From Vulcanimicrobiota bacterium (lineage in GTDB: Bacteria; Vulcanimicrobiota; Vulcanimicrobiia; Vulcanimicrobiales; Vulcanimicrobiaceae), in assembly GCA_003168375.1 (NCBI GenBank), contig PMSI01000001.1, positions 310,001 to 374,000 of the forward strand: DNA of 64,000 bases, written 5' to 3'. The notes below the pieces were generated by a model. It made no database searches and was not told the origin of the DNA. It saw only the letters and a list, made by a program, of their open reading frames with translations. This document shows positions 1-7,236 of the stretch, in pieces. Every line of letters begins with the position of its first letter. The first letter of the stretch is position 1. A program made the position numbers and the translations under genes.

Positions 1-196
1 GCGTCTTGAGGCTCTCGCCGGCGGTGTCGCCGAGCATCGCGCCGTTGAGCGTGATGCGGACGGCGCGGCGGCCCAGGTCCTGGAGGAAGTCGCCTTCGAG
101 CGCGGGGACGCCGTGCGTCTCGACCGCTTCGGCGTCGTCGCTCTCGATCTCCTGAACCTGCTCCAGCTCGACCCCGTCGAGCAGCGGCCGCGCCAT
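1..196 (-). CDS. Tail hub/baseplate-like protein, 3' part outside window
   Basis: The reading frame starts with ATG at 196 and is still open at base 1, so only the first 65 residues are visible. The N-terminus (MARPLLDGVELEQVQEI) matches the start of the protein at 655-1200 (MRPMLDDLELTQVQEV), and both carry an LGRR motif about 40 to 45 residues in, so the two are paralogues. In tailed phages, small beta-rich proteins with an early GRR motif (DNA-circularisation N-type and related) form hub or tail-tip adaptors; that role is inferred from context. It is the last visible gene of the leftward tail operon, 10 bp after the helical protein. Confidence 0.7.
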   Translation of the reverse strand, partial: MARPLLDGVELEQVQEIESDDAEAVETHGVPALEGDFLQDLGRRAVRITLNGAMLGDTAGESLKT

Positions 197-206
197 CCTC
201 GCTCCG

Positions 207-638
207 TTACTTGTTGATAGCGGTCAGCAGGTTGACGACGTCGGTCAGCGCCTGGAGGATCTTCGTCTTCAGGTCACCGATGAGCTTCTCCATTCCGCCG
301 ATAGCGTCGACCGCGGCTTCCGCTTGGGTGATCGTCGGCTGCTCGGACGGGAGCAGGGTCTGCGTCACGGTGAGCAGCGTCTTCGCGGCTGCAGCGAACG
401 CCGTGATCTGGAACAGCTTTTTCTGGACGTCCGGCAATACGGAGATCGCATTGATCTCCTCTTCGAGCTTGTTCATCAGGGTGATCAGGCTGGTGATCGC
501 GTTCCCGACCTGAGGACCGATGAGTTTGAGGGCCGTGACCACCGTTTGGAGGTCGGTTTGATTTTTCGTCAAGAAGTCTTCGAACGTCGCGAGCGCGGTG
601 TCGAGGTCTTGATAGACGGTACTGGTGATATCGGCCAT
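207..638 (-). CDS. Helical protein of the tail operon, function unknown
   Basis: A 143-residue protein, almost entirely predicted helix, with no Cys and no signal peptide. A heptad-like hydrophobic pattern runs through the middle (for example ITSLITLMNKLEEEINAI) and recurs near the C-terminus (KILQALTDVVNLLTAINK), which suggests a coiled-coil or helical bundle. A GGAG ribosome binding site sits 7 bp before the ATG. It lies between two hub-like paralogues, so a structural or assembly role in the tail particle is likely. I do not recognise the family. A short tape-measure-like or chaperone role is possible but unsupported. Confidence 0.75.
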   Translation of the reverse strand: MADITSTVYQDLDTALATFEDFLTKNQTDLQTVVTALKLIGPQVGNAITSLITLMNKLEEEINAISVLPDVQKKLFQITAFAAAAKTLLTVTQTLLPSEQPTITQAEAAVDAIGGMEKLIGDLKTKILQALTDVVNLLTAINK

Positions 639-654
639 GATACGGCTCCGAACG

Positions 655-1200
655 TTAGTGCTGGGAGAGTGCTTTGTTGAACGCTTGCAGGCGTGAGAGC
701 AGATCGGTGAACGTCGTCACGAAAGGCTCCAAGCCCGACTCCAGCGCCGGTATCGCCGCCAAGCCGGCGACGAGCCCTTTGGTGAGGTTCTTCGCGTCGT
801 CGACGATGTTCGTGTCGAGCGCGCTCGTGTCGGCGGCCTCTTTCGGTTTGATGAACTCCCGCAGCACGACCGTGTACGCGAAGCGCTCCGGCTTGCCGGC
901 GAGGTCGGTCAGTTTCAGGTCGTCGATCAGAACGAGATCGAGCTTGGCGTCGGCGATGATGTCGGCGGTGAACGGAACCGGCTGCGCCGCGCGAAACTTC
1001 GCTTCGATCTTGCCGGCGAAGTCGCTCGCGCCGGGACCGGAGACAACACCGCGCACGACCAGCCGCGTCGGGCGCCGGCCGAGGTTCTGCAGGATGCTGC
1101 CCGACATCCCCGGCGGCTTGTGCTCGGGCAGCGCGCGCAGGTCGTAGGTGGTGACTTCCTGCACCTGCGTGAGCTCCAGATCGTCAAGCATCGGCCTCAT
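655..1200 (-). CDS. Baseplate/hub-like tail protein
   Basis: A 181-residue protein beginning MRPMLDDLELTQVQEV. The frame is open much further upstream, but the ATG at 1200 is chosen because it aligns with the start of the paralogue at 1-196 and avoids overlap with the gene ending at 1220. The middle (LGRRPTRLVVRGVV, then a TADI..AKLDLVLIDDL stretch) resembles the beta-rich N-terminal domain of phage DNA-circularisation/hub proteins, where GRR sits on a strand before a variable loop. The C-terminal 50 residues are helical, ending in a leucine-rich segment. A baseplate-hub or tube-adaptor role is inferred; similarity to known families is weak by eye. Confidence 0.65.
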   Translation of the reverse strand: MRPMLDDLELTQVQEVTTYDLRALPEHKPPGMSGSILQNLGRRPTRLVVRGVVSGPGASDFAGKIEAKFRAAQPVPFTADIIADAKLDLVLIDDLKLTDLAGKPERFAYTVVLREFIKPKEAADTSALDTNIVDDAKNLTKGLVAGLAAIPALESGLEPFVTTFTDLLSRLQAFNKALSQH

Positions 1201-1219
1201 CGTCGCTTCGATCCTCGCG

Positions 1220-2794
1220 CTAGACGTCGATGCCGTTGCGGCGCGCCTGCTCGAGCAGGATCCGCTCGATCTTGGCGGAGAGCAGATCGAGATCGTCCTC
1301 GTCGTCGCGCGCCGGCGCGGTCGCGCGCTCGCTCGCAGGAGCGGTGGCCGCGGCGAGCGCCGGCGCCGCGAACGCGCGCGCCCATTCGAACGGCGGAAGC
1401 GACGGAGCGTCCCCGAGCGGCGGAAACGCCGGCGCGGCGGCAGACGGGGCGGCGACCGGCGGCGCCTCGGCGATGGCGCCCGCGTGCGGAGCATCGTGCA
1501 CCGGCGGGCCGTCGTGCGAGGCGGAGCGCGCTGTGCGGTTCGTGCGCAGCGCATCATACGACGCGCCGCGCGCAGCGGCGTGTGCGCGGGTTTCGTCGGG
1601 TAACGTGCCGCGCGGCGCGGCGCGCACGGTCCGTGCAGGCGCGGCGGGTCGCGTCGATGACGCACCCGTGCTCGCGGACGCGAGGTGCTCGAGCAGCGCA
1701 GCCGGTGCGGCCGGGCCGAGCGGCGAGCGCCCCCAATCGCGCTCGACCGATGTATCCGAGCTCCCGGCGGCGCGCGAGCGCTCCTGCGAGTCCAGCGCGC
1801 TCGCGCGTGCGAGGATGCGCGCGCGCAGCGAGCTCGTCGCGAGCGACGGCGCCGCGAACGCCGTTGCGGCCACATCAGACATATCGAATGCCGCGTTGCC
1901 GCGCACGTTGCGGAACCTCGTCGCCGGCGCAGGCCGCGGCGTGAAACGCGGCGCGGCGTGCGCGCTATGCGGCAGAAGGCCTGCGTCCGCAGCCGGACGA
2001 GCGCTCGCGACCCTGTCGTTCGCGCGCAGCGTACTGCCGGCGCGGTTCGCGCGACCCATCATAGGCGGTTCACGCGGACGCTCCGCGCGCGACAGCGCTC
2101 GCGCGGATTCGGCGCGAGACCCCTTCGCGGGCTGCCCGGCGACGGAGTCGCGCAGCACGAGCCGTTCGAGCAGAGCGTGCGGCGCCGTGGGCGGGAACGC
2201 GAGCGCTTCCGGAACCACGGGCGCGGCGACGACCGCTTCCGACGCCTGGTTTGCGGCCGGGAGAGCGCGTTTCGCCGAGGCGGTATCCCCAACGACGGAC
2301 GAGCCGTTCGTGGCGCGCGCCCGCCCGGACGGATCGACGGCGGGCGCGTCGAGCGCGGGCGTGCTGCGGGCATCCGGCGCGGACGGCCGCGCTCCGACCG
2401 GCCGGCGCATCGCAACCGCGGGCAACGTTGGTACGCCGCGCGCGCGGTGCTTCAGCATCGCCGGCGACGGCACGCGGTTCGGTGCAGGTCTCGCGAACGG
2501 CGGGAACGCCGGGCGGCGTTCGCCGGCGCGCGGCAGATCGGCCGGTGCGCTGCGCCGTCGCGGCGCGCTTTCGTCCGCGTCGTCGCGCGCCGCGCCGAGC
2601 TGCGCGACCGCGTCGGCCAGCGCGCGCCCGAACAGCGGCCCCTCGTTCAGCTGCGGCGCCACTTGCGCGAAGCGGTTCGGCCACGCGCTGCGGATTGCCA
2701 GCGTGCGCAGCCGCGACGCCGCGGCCGCCGTGCTGCGGCGCCAGCGCTGCGGCGCGCACCCGCCTGCGAGCAGGTGCGCGCACTGCGTCGTCAT
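1220..2794 (-). CDS. Long Ala/Pro/Arg-rich linker protein of the tail operon
   Basis: A 524-residue protein starting at the ATG that overlaps the stop of the upstream gene as ATGA; an in-frame start further upstream would run into that gene. Nearly the whole length is low complexity, rich in Ala, Pro, Arg and Ser, with no predicted fold. Two short parts look ordered: an N-terminal segment with FAQVAPQLNEGPLFGRAL and a C-terminal helix, LDLLSAKIERILLEQARRNG. A conserved terminal helix of this kind on a disordered protein suggests docking to another tail component with the rest as a spacer or scaffold. The frame is supported by gene order and overlap rather than homology. Confidence 0.6.
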   Translation of the reverse strand: MTTQCAHLLAGGCAPQRWRRSTAAAASRLRTLAIRSAWPNRFAQVAPQLNEGPLFGRALADAVAQLGAARDDADESAPRRRSAPADLPRAGERRPAFPPFARPAPNRVPSPAMLKHRARGVPTLPAVAMRRPVGARPSAPDARSTPALDAPAVDPSGRARATNGSSVVGDTASAKRALPAANQASEAVVAAPVVPEALAFPPTAPHALLERLVLRDSVAGQPAKGSRAESARALSRAERPREPPMMGRANRAGSTLRANDRVASARPAADAGLLPHSAHAAPRFTPRPAPATRFRNVRGNAAFDMSDVAATAFAAPSLATSSLRARILARASALDSQERSRAAGSSDTSVERDWGRSPLGPAAPAALLEHLASASTGASSTRPAAPARTVRAAPRGTLPDETRAHAAARGASYDALRTNRTARSASHDGPPVHDAPHAGAIAEAPPVAAPSAAAPAFPPLGDAPSLPPFEWARAFAAPALAAATAPASERATAPARDDEDDLDLLSAKIERILLEQARRNGIDV

Positions 2795-3258
2795 CGGCCC
2801 TCGCCGCCGCCGCGCATCATCTCGAGGTACAGCAGGATCTGTCCGATCGTCATCCCGCTGACCTGTTCGGGGGTCCAGCCGAACTCTTTGGCGAGAACGA
2901 AGCACGCCTTCGCGAGCGGCGCTTGCACGAGCTCTTCGAGCGCGTTCTGCGGCGTATCGATCCCGCTGATCGCGTTGATGCGGTCGACCAGAAAGCGCGC
3001 CAGCCCGGCGGGCATCGCCGCGATCTGCTCGGCACGCAGCGCCGGCTCGACGACGGCCTGCTGGATCATCAGCGCCGCCGAGAGGCCCTCGTCGTCGCGC
3101 ACCGCGCCGGCGATCAGCTGCAGGTCGCGCACGGTGAGCGGGCGCACGGTGACCTGCGCGTCCGCTGCGCCGTCGGCTTGGTGCAGCAGCTCGAGCGGGA
3201 TGTCGACGACCTGCGTCGCCGAGCCGCCGGCGAGCAGTTGTTCGAGCGAGAGCGACAC
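2791..3258 (-). CDS. Tail assembly chaperone-like protein
   Basis: A 155-residue, mostly helical acidic protein with a GTG start 19 bp after the tube gene and GGAG upstream. Position directly after the tube gene, size, and a C-terminal segment of the form CFVLAKEFGWTPEQVSGM followed by LLYLEMM match the tail chaperones (gpG type) that follow the tube gene in many contractile tails and engage the tape-measure protein. It overlaps the next gene as ATGA, which suggests coupled translation. No slippery sequence or programmed frameshift was seen. The call rests on synteny and helical pattern. Confidence 0.65.
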   Translation of the reverse strand: MSLSLEQLLAGGSATQVVDIPLELLHQADGAADAQVTVRPLTVRDLQLIAGAVRDDEGLSAALMIQQAVVEPALRAEQIAAMPAGLARFLVDRINAISGIDTPQNALEELVQAPLAKACFVLAKEFGWTPEQVSGMTIGQILLYLEMMRGGGEGR

Positions 3259-3277
3259 CGCCGCGAATGCTCCGGCC

Positions 3278-3835
3278 TTACGTGAACGTCGGCGTCAAGC
3301 CGGCGTCGTTGATGCTGATCGTGAGCCCCTTGAACGTGACGTTCTCCATCACGAACCCCTCTTCGGGGATCGCCTGCACCCAGTTCTCGAGCTTCACGCC
3401 GTCGACGACCAGCTCGCACTGCGCGGGCGGCGTGGTGCCGCCCGACGACGCGGCGGCGGTGGCCGGATCGTTGAGGTCGAGCTTGAGCTGAAAGACCGGT
3501 TGGACGTACGGCTCGTTCTGGCGCGCGGCGAGCGCGCCTTTGCCGAGCAGCAGGTACAGCAGCTGACCGTTGACGTACGCGCGGCCCAGCTTGCCGCTGA
3601 TGCGGATGTCGCCAGGATGGAGCGAGACCGCGTGCCGCCGCCCGATCTCGTGAAACTCCTCGAGCGCGGTCTGCACGTACACCTCGACGTTGGTGACGCG
3701 CGCGATCACGGGCGCCGTGGCGTTGGTCGGGTTGTACGTGGTGAACACCGCGCCGGCGTGCGCGCCCTCGGGCGTTCCCGTGTTGGCGCTCAGCGTGAGC
3801 GTCCCGTTCTTTCCGGTGAAGACGTTGTCGGCCAT
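3278..3835 (-). CDS. Tail tube protein
   Basis: A 185-residue, beta-rich protein directly after the sheath gene, preceded by a strong AGGAG site. The N-terminus (MADNVFTGKNGTLTLS), the internal region with TNVEVYVQTALEEFHEIG, and the C-terminal strand-rich part with MENVTFKGLTI fit the tube fold of contractile tails, which stacks as hexameric rings inside the sheath. The size is in the usual 150-190 residue range. Synteny terminator-sheath-tube-chaperone supports the call. The closest tube subfamily cannot be named from sequence reading alone. Confidence 0.8.
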   Translation of the reverse strand: MADNVFTGKNGTLTLSANTGTPEGAHAGAVFTTYNPTNATAPVIARVTNVEVYVQTALEEFHEIGRRHAVSLHPGDIRISGKLGRAYVNGQLLYLLLGKGALAARQNEPYVQPVFQLKLDLNDPATAAASSGGTTPPAQCELVVDGVKLENWVQAIPEEGFVMENVTFKGLTISINDAGLTPTFT

Positions 3836-3849
3836 CGCTGGAACACTCC

Positions 3850-5577
3850 TTACTGCAGGAACATGGTGACTTGGATGAAGTCGATGCTGAAGACCGGCCG
3901 GAGCGTCATCGTGACGTTGACGATCCCTCGGATCTCCTCCGCGCGCGTCGCCGTGACGCTGACGTCGTAGCTCTCGAGCATCTCGTCCTGCACCATCCCG
4001 GCGAGGAAGCTGCGGAGCGTCGCCGCGAGCGCGCTGCGCACGCGCTCGTTGTTCAGCAGGCCGATGTACGGGTCGGCCGCGGAGCGCACGCCGTACTTGG
4101 CGTAGTCGACGATGCGCCGGGTCGTGATCTGCGCGAACGCGCCGCCGGTCGTCGTCGTGATCCCGCGGACGACGTGGAAGCCTTGCTTCTGCTCGAGCGC
4201 GAGGACGCGGTTCTCGACCAGCAGCGTGAGGTGCGCGGCGTCGAAGTGCGTCTCGAGGTCGTCGACCGCGAGCGTCTTGTTGGTCGGGCTCGCCTGCGGC
4301 GGAAGGCTGCTGAGCAGCCCGGCGAACGCGGCCGCCGTGTACGCACCCGGCAGCGTCACCTCGGTCCCGGTGGGCACGTCGGTCGTCTTCATCCCCGGCG
4401 CGACGAAGATCACGCGGTCGCTGTCGAGGTTGTGCCCGATGATCTGATCGAACGAGGTCTCGAGCTGGTTTTGCTGCATCAGCCTGGAGCCGACGACGGC
4501 GATCCGGTCGCGCTTGATGGCGTCGGTCGAAGCCTTCTGCACGTCCGCGTCGAGCCGGTTCCCGAAGCTGTCGTCCTGCCCCGCGGCGACGATGATGTGC
4601 GCCTGCTGGTTGAGGAGCGCGTCGAGACCGGCTTGGTAGTCCGCCGCGATCTCGCCGTTCGTGCCGCCCTTGAAGGCGGCGAAGACGGGCGGCGAGTTCG
4701 GCGGCTGCGCCGTCACCGCCGGAAGATCGTCCGGTTTCGTACCGGCCGCCGCGGTGGCCCAGGCCGATCCGGTCTGTGGGTCGTTGATCTGCGCGACGAG
4801 GTCCGTTCCGTCGACGACCGTGTAGGTCTCCTGCGCGCGATCGAGCTGCAGCGTGACGGTCTTCGCATTGGTCGCGTCGACCGCGTACGACACGTAGACC
4901 TTATCCGATTGCGCGACGAAGTCGCCGAGCGTGACGGTCCCGCCCGCGAACACAGCCGCACCGGCTCCCGGCACGCCGCTGGGGATGACGGTCAGCGTCT
5001 GCGTCGTTCCGCTCGCGTCGTTGTGGTGCGTAACGCGATTGCGCGCGCTCTGCTTCGGCGTGCGCCCGAGCGGCAATGCGGTTCCGCCGACAGTGTCTGC
5101 CCCGGGCGACACGTCTTGGTTGCGCACGTAGGCGTCCTGCTGCGCTGCAGCGACGTTGACGCCCAGCCCGTCGTTCGCCCACGTTCCCTCCGACTTGGCG
5201 GTCAGCGTCGCGCTGGTCATTCCGCCCGTCGCCGCCGGGACGACGTACGTCGCACTCACGGCCTTGGCCGCCGTCGTCGTATCCGCGACGCGCACGGCGT
5301 ACACGATGTTGCCGCCGAAGTTGAATGCGAGCTCGAGCGCGCGCGTGAGCGTCAGTTCGTTGTCGCGCTTCTTGAGCGTCGACGGGTCGATCCAGGAGTC
5401 GTACGCGTAGAAGGTCTGCAGCGCGTCCTGCATGCTGCCGAGCAGCTGCGGGACGCCGATCGGGCCCTTCGCCGCCGTGCCGATCACGCCGATGTTGCCG
5501 ACGGTGATCTGACCGGGAGCGATCAGCCCTTCGGGCCGCACGTCGATATAGGTGCCGGGTAGGATCATCTCGGCCAT
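3850..5577 (-). CDS. Contractile tail sheath protein
   Basis: A 575-residue protein. The start at 5577 follows a GGAGA site; the frame is open far upstream but that part lies antiparallel inside the next gene. The N-terminus (ILPGTYIDVRPEGLI, then GVIGTAAKGPIGVP) is the classic sheath N-terminal strand and domain. The middle contains the variable domain, and the C-terminus carries the conserved pattern NNERVRSALAATLRSF, ESYDVSVTAT and GIVNVTMTLRPV followed by SIDFIQVTM. In contractile tails the terminal strands interlock neighbouring subunits and contraction drives the tube outward. This is the most diagnostic gene of the locus. Confidence 0.93.
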   Translation of the reverse strand: MAEMILPGTYIDVRPEGLIAPGQITVGNIGVIGTAAKGPIGVPQLLGSMQDALQTFYAYDSWIDPSTLKKRDNELTLTRALELAFNFGGNIVYAVRVADTTTAAKAVSATYVVPAATGGMTSATLTAKSEGTWANDGLGVNVAAAQQDAYVRNQDVSPGADTVGGTALPLGRTPKQSARNRVTHHNDASGTTQTLTVIPSGVPGAGAAVFAGGTVTLGDFVAQSDKVYVSYAVDATNAKTVTLQLDRAQETYTVVDGTDLVAQINDPQTGSAWATAAAGTKPDDLPAVTAQPPNSPPVFAAFKGGTNGEIAADYQAGLDALLNQQAHIIVAAGQDDSFGNRLDADVQKASTDAIKRDRIAVVGSRLMQQNQLETSFDQIIGHNLDSDRVIFVAPGMKTTDVPTGTEVTLPGAYTAAAFAGLLSSLPPQASPTNKTLAVDDLETHFDAAHLTLLVENRVLALEQKQGFHVVRGITTTTGGAFAQITTRRIVDYAKYGVRSAADPYIGLLNNERVRSALAATLRSFLAGMVQDEMLESYDVSVTATRAEEIRGIVNVTMTLRPVFSIDFIQVTMFLQ

Positions 5578-5591
5578 CTGTCCGTCTCTCC

Positions 5592-6563
5592 TTACTGTCC
5601 GCGCGCGGCGCGCATGTACATGACCGCGGTGTTGTCGAGCGGGGGTGGTTGATAGGCTACTTCGAGCCGGTCCTCGGGCCGCGGCAGCGCGATCCCCGCG
5701 CCGAGCGGGATCCGCCGGGGCTCGTACATGTCGGGCAAGAGGTCGTTGTTCCAATCGCCCATCGCGAAGTCGTTGCCGTCGTTGACGGCGATCGGGAGCG
5801 TGACGAAGTCGCCGAACGTCGCGAACGTGACGCTCGCGTGGCGCTGCGCCGGCGCCGGGCCGGCGACCGCGGTGAGAAAATCGGCGAGATTCGGATGCGT
5901 CGGTGGGAGGCCGACCGCGCCGTCGAACGTGCGCGTCACCGTGACGCTGCCGGTCGGCTTCACGCCCGGAACGAAGAGCAGCAGCGAGAGCGTGCCGGCC
6001 GTGAACGGGCCGCGCACGACGAGCGCCGGTGCATGCTCCTGGTCCCAGCGCGTCATCTCGTCGGTGACGAGCGTCTTCTCGCCGTCGATGTCGATCGGAA
6101 TCTGCGCGATCAAGCTGTCCGTGCCGGCGTCGGTGTACGCGTACTCGAACAGCACGCGGTAGTCGGCGTGCTTGCGCCACGCGGTCAGCGAGGGGATCAC
6201 CTCGGCCGGCGGCACGGCGTCGAGCGTGAACTTCAGGAAGCCCTTGCCCCACAGCGTGTCGGCGTCGACGGCGAGCTGCGAGGCGAGCGCGGTGACGTCG
6301 GTGTCGGCCTGCGCGGGATCCTGCGCCCACAGCTGAAAGCGCGTGACCGCGTCGACGCGGATCCCTTTGAGCTCGACGGCGGGAAATTCGCCGCGCGCCT
6401 CGGTGCCACGATAATTTCCCATCCCGGCGGTGCGTTCGGTCAGGCTCGTCACCGAGATCGTCGGGGCGGGCAGTGGTCCGGCGGGCGCCGGCAGATATGC
6501 GGACAGAATGCCGAGCATGGCTTGAACCGCGGTATCGAGCGTTGGCGCAGCGGGTGGCGGCAT
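5592..6563 (-). CDS. Putative tail terminator/completion protein
   Basis: A 323-residue protein, first gene of the leftward operon, with AGGAA before the ATG. The N-terminal 130 residues (VQAMLGILSAYLPAP, RGEFPAVELKGIRVDAVTRF, then helical ALASQLAVDADTLW) have the alpha/beta layout of tail terminators that cap sheath and tube. The remaining 190 residues are beta-rich and contain GSVTVTRTFDGAV and a VAYQPPP motif near the end. Position just upstream of the sheath gene agrees with this. A DUF4255-type terminator, as in known extracellular injection systems, is the nearest comparison, but I cannot confirm homology by eye. Confidence 0.6.
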   Translation of the reverse strand: MPPPAAPTLDTAVQAMLGILSAYLPAPAGPLPAPTISVTSLTERTAGMGNYRGTEARGEFPAVELKGIRVDAVTRFQLWAQDPAQADTDVTALASQLAVDADTLWGKGFLKFTLDAVPPAEVIPSLTAWRKHADYRVLFEYAYTDAGTDSLIAQIPIDIDGEKTLVTDEMTRWDQEHAPALVVRGPFTAGTLSLLLFVPGVKPTGSVTVTRTFDGAVGLPPTHPNLADFLTAVAGPAPAQRHASVTFATFGDFVTLPIAVNDGNDFAMGDWNNDLLPDMYEPRRIPLGAGIALPRPEDRLEVAYQPPPLDNTAVMYMRAARGQ

Positions 6564-6632
6564 CTGTTACGTTCCTGGGCTCATCCGGCGTGTGCGCTCC
6601 ACACTACACGCGGCACGGCGCGCGGTCACTGT

Positions 6633-6679
6633 GGTAATCCCCAGTCGTAACGACGCGCGGCTTACGACTGGGGATTACC
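6633..6679. promoter_or_regulatory. Perfect 18-bp inverted repeat between divergent tail operons
   Basis: The arms at 6633-6650 (GGTAATCCCCAGTCGTAA) and 6662-6679 are exact reverse complements with an 11-bp spacer. They lie in the 187-bp gap between the divergent starts at 6563 and 6751. The arms contain TTACGACTGGGGATTAC, less GC-rich than the surroundings. A dimeric regulator operator controlling both operons is the simplest reading. The lack of a T-run and the location upstream of both genes argue against a terminator. No clear -10/-35 hexamers could be assigned. Confidence 0.6.
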
Positions 6680-6750
6680 CTAGTGAGCGCGCGGCGTACT
6701 TTCGCGTATGCTGTCTTGCGACACGGTGGATGCCCGTCGCGTGGAGATGC

Positions 6751-7236
6751 ATGGCCACAGCAGTTGAGCTATTCGGAGCGGATCTGAGACTGCTCGGGGA
6801 CTTGGAACGTCAGAACGATCGCGATGCGGGCAGCGACCTCTTCATCACGAAGCGCGCCGTCACGGCGTCCTTCGACAGCGACCCGATCGATCTGGAGACG
6901 ATCGCCGGGCGTGAGAACCTTCAGCAGGCGCTGCTGCTGCGGTTCGTGACGCGGCGCGGCGAGCTCGCGATCCTCGGCCATCCCGACTACGGCTCGCGTC
7001 TCTACGAGCTGATCGGCGAGCTCAACGACCAGACGCGGCGCAACCTCGCCAAGCTCTACACGCTCGAGGCGCTCGGCGCCGAGCCGCGGGTGAAGCGCGT
7101 TCTCTCGGTGACGGCGACGCAGAACCCGGCCGACCGCACGCGCGTCGACGTCGCGGTCAAGCTCATCGCGATCGACGGCCCGACGCCGCTCGACTTCGTC
7201 TTCGCGGTGTACTCCGGCGCTGCGGTCAGCCCGTGA
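6751..7236 (+). CDS. Baseplate wedge protein, gp25/gpW family
   Basis: A 161-residue protein, first gene of the rightward operon. The frame is open from further upstream, but the ATG at 6751 is preceded by GGAG and gives the usual family length. The core (ENLQQALLLRFVTRRGELAI, HPDYGSRLYELIGE, then a TLEALGAEPRVKRVLSV strand) is the GPW/gp25 signature: first helices, the HPDYGS turn and closing beta strands. gp25-like proteins sit in the inner baseplate ring and nucleate sheath assembly. Its stop overlaps the next start as GTGA. Confidence 0.9.
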   Translation: MATAVELFGADLRLLGDLERQNDRDAGSDLFITKRAVTASFDSDPIDLETIAGRENLQQALLLRFVTRRGELAILGHPDYGSRLYELIGELNDQTRRNLAKLYTLEALGAEPRVKRVLSVTATQNPADRTRVDVAVKLIAIDGPTPLDFVFAVYSGAAVSP

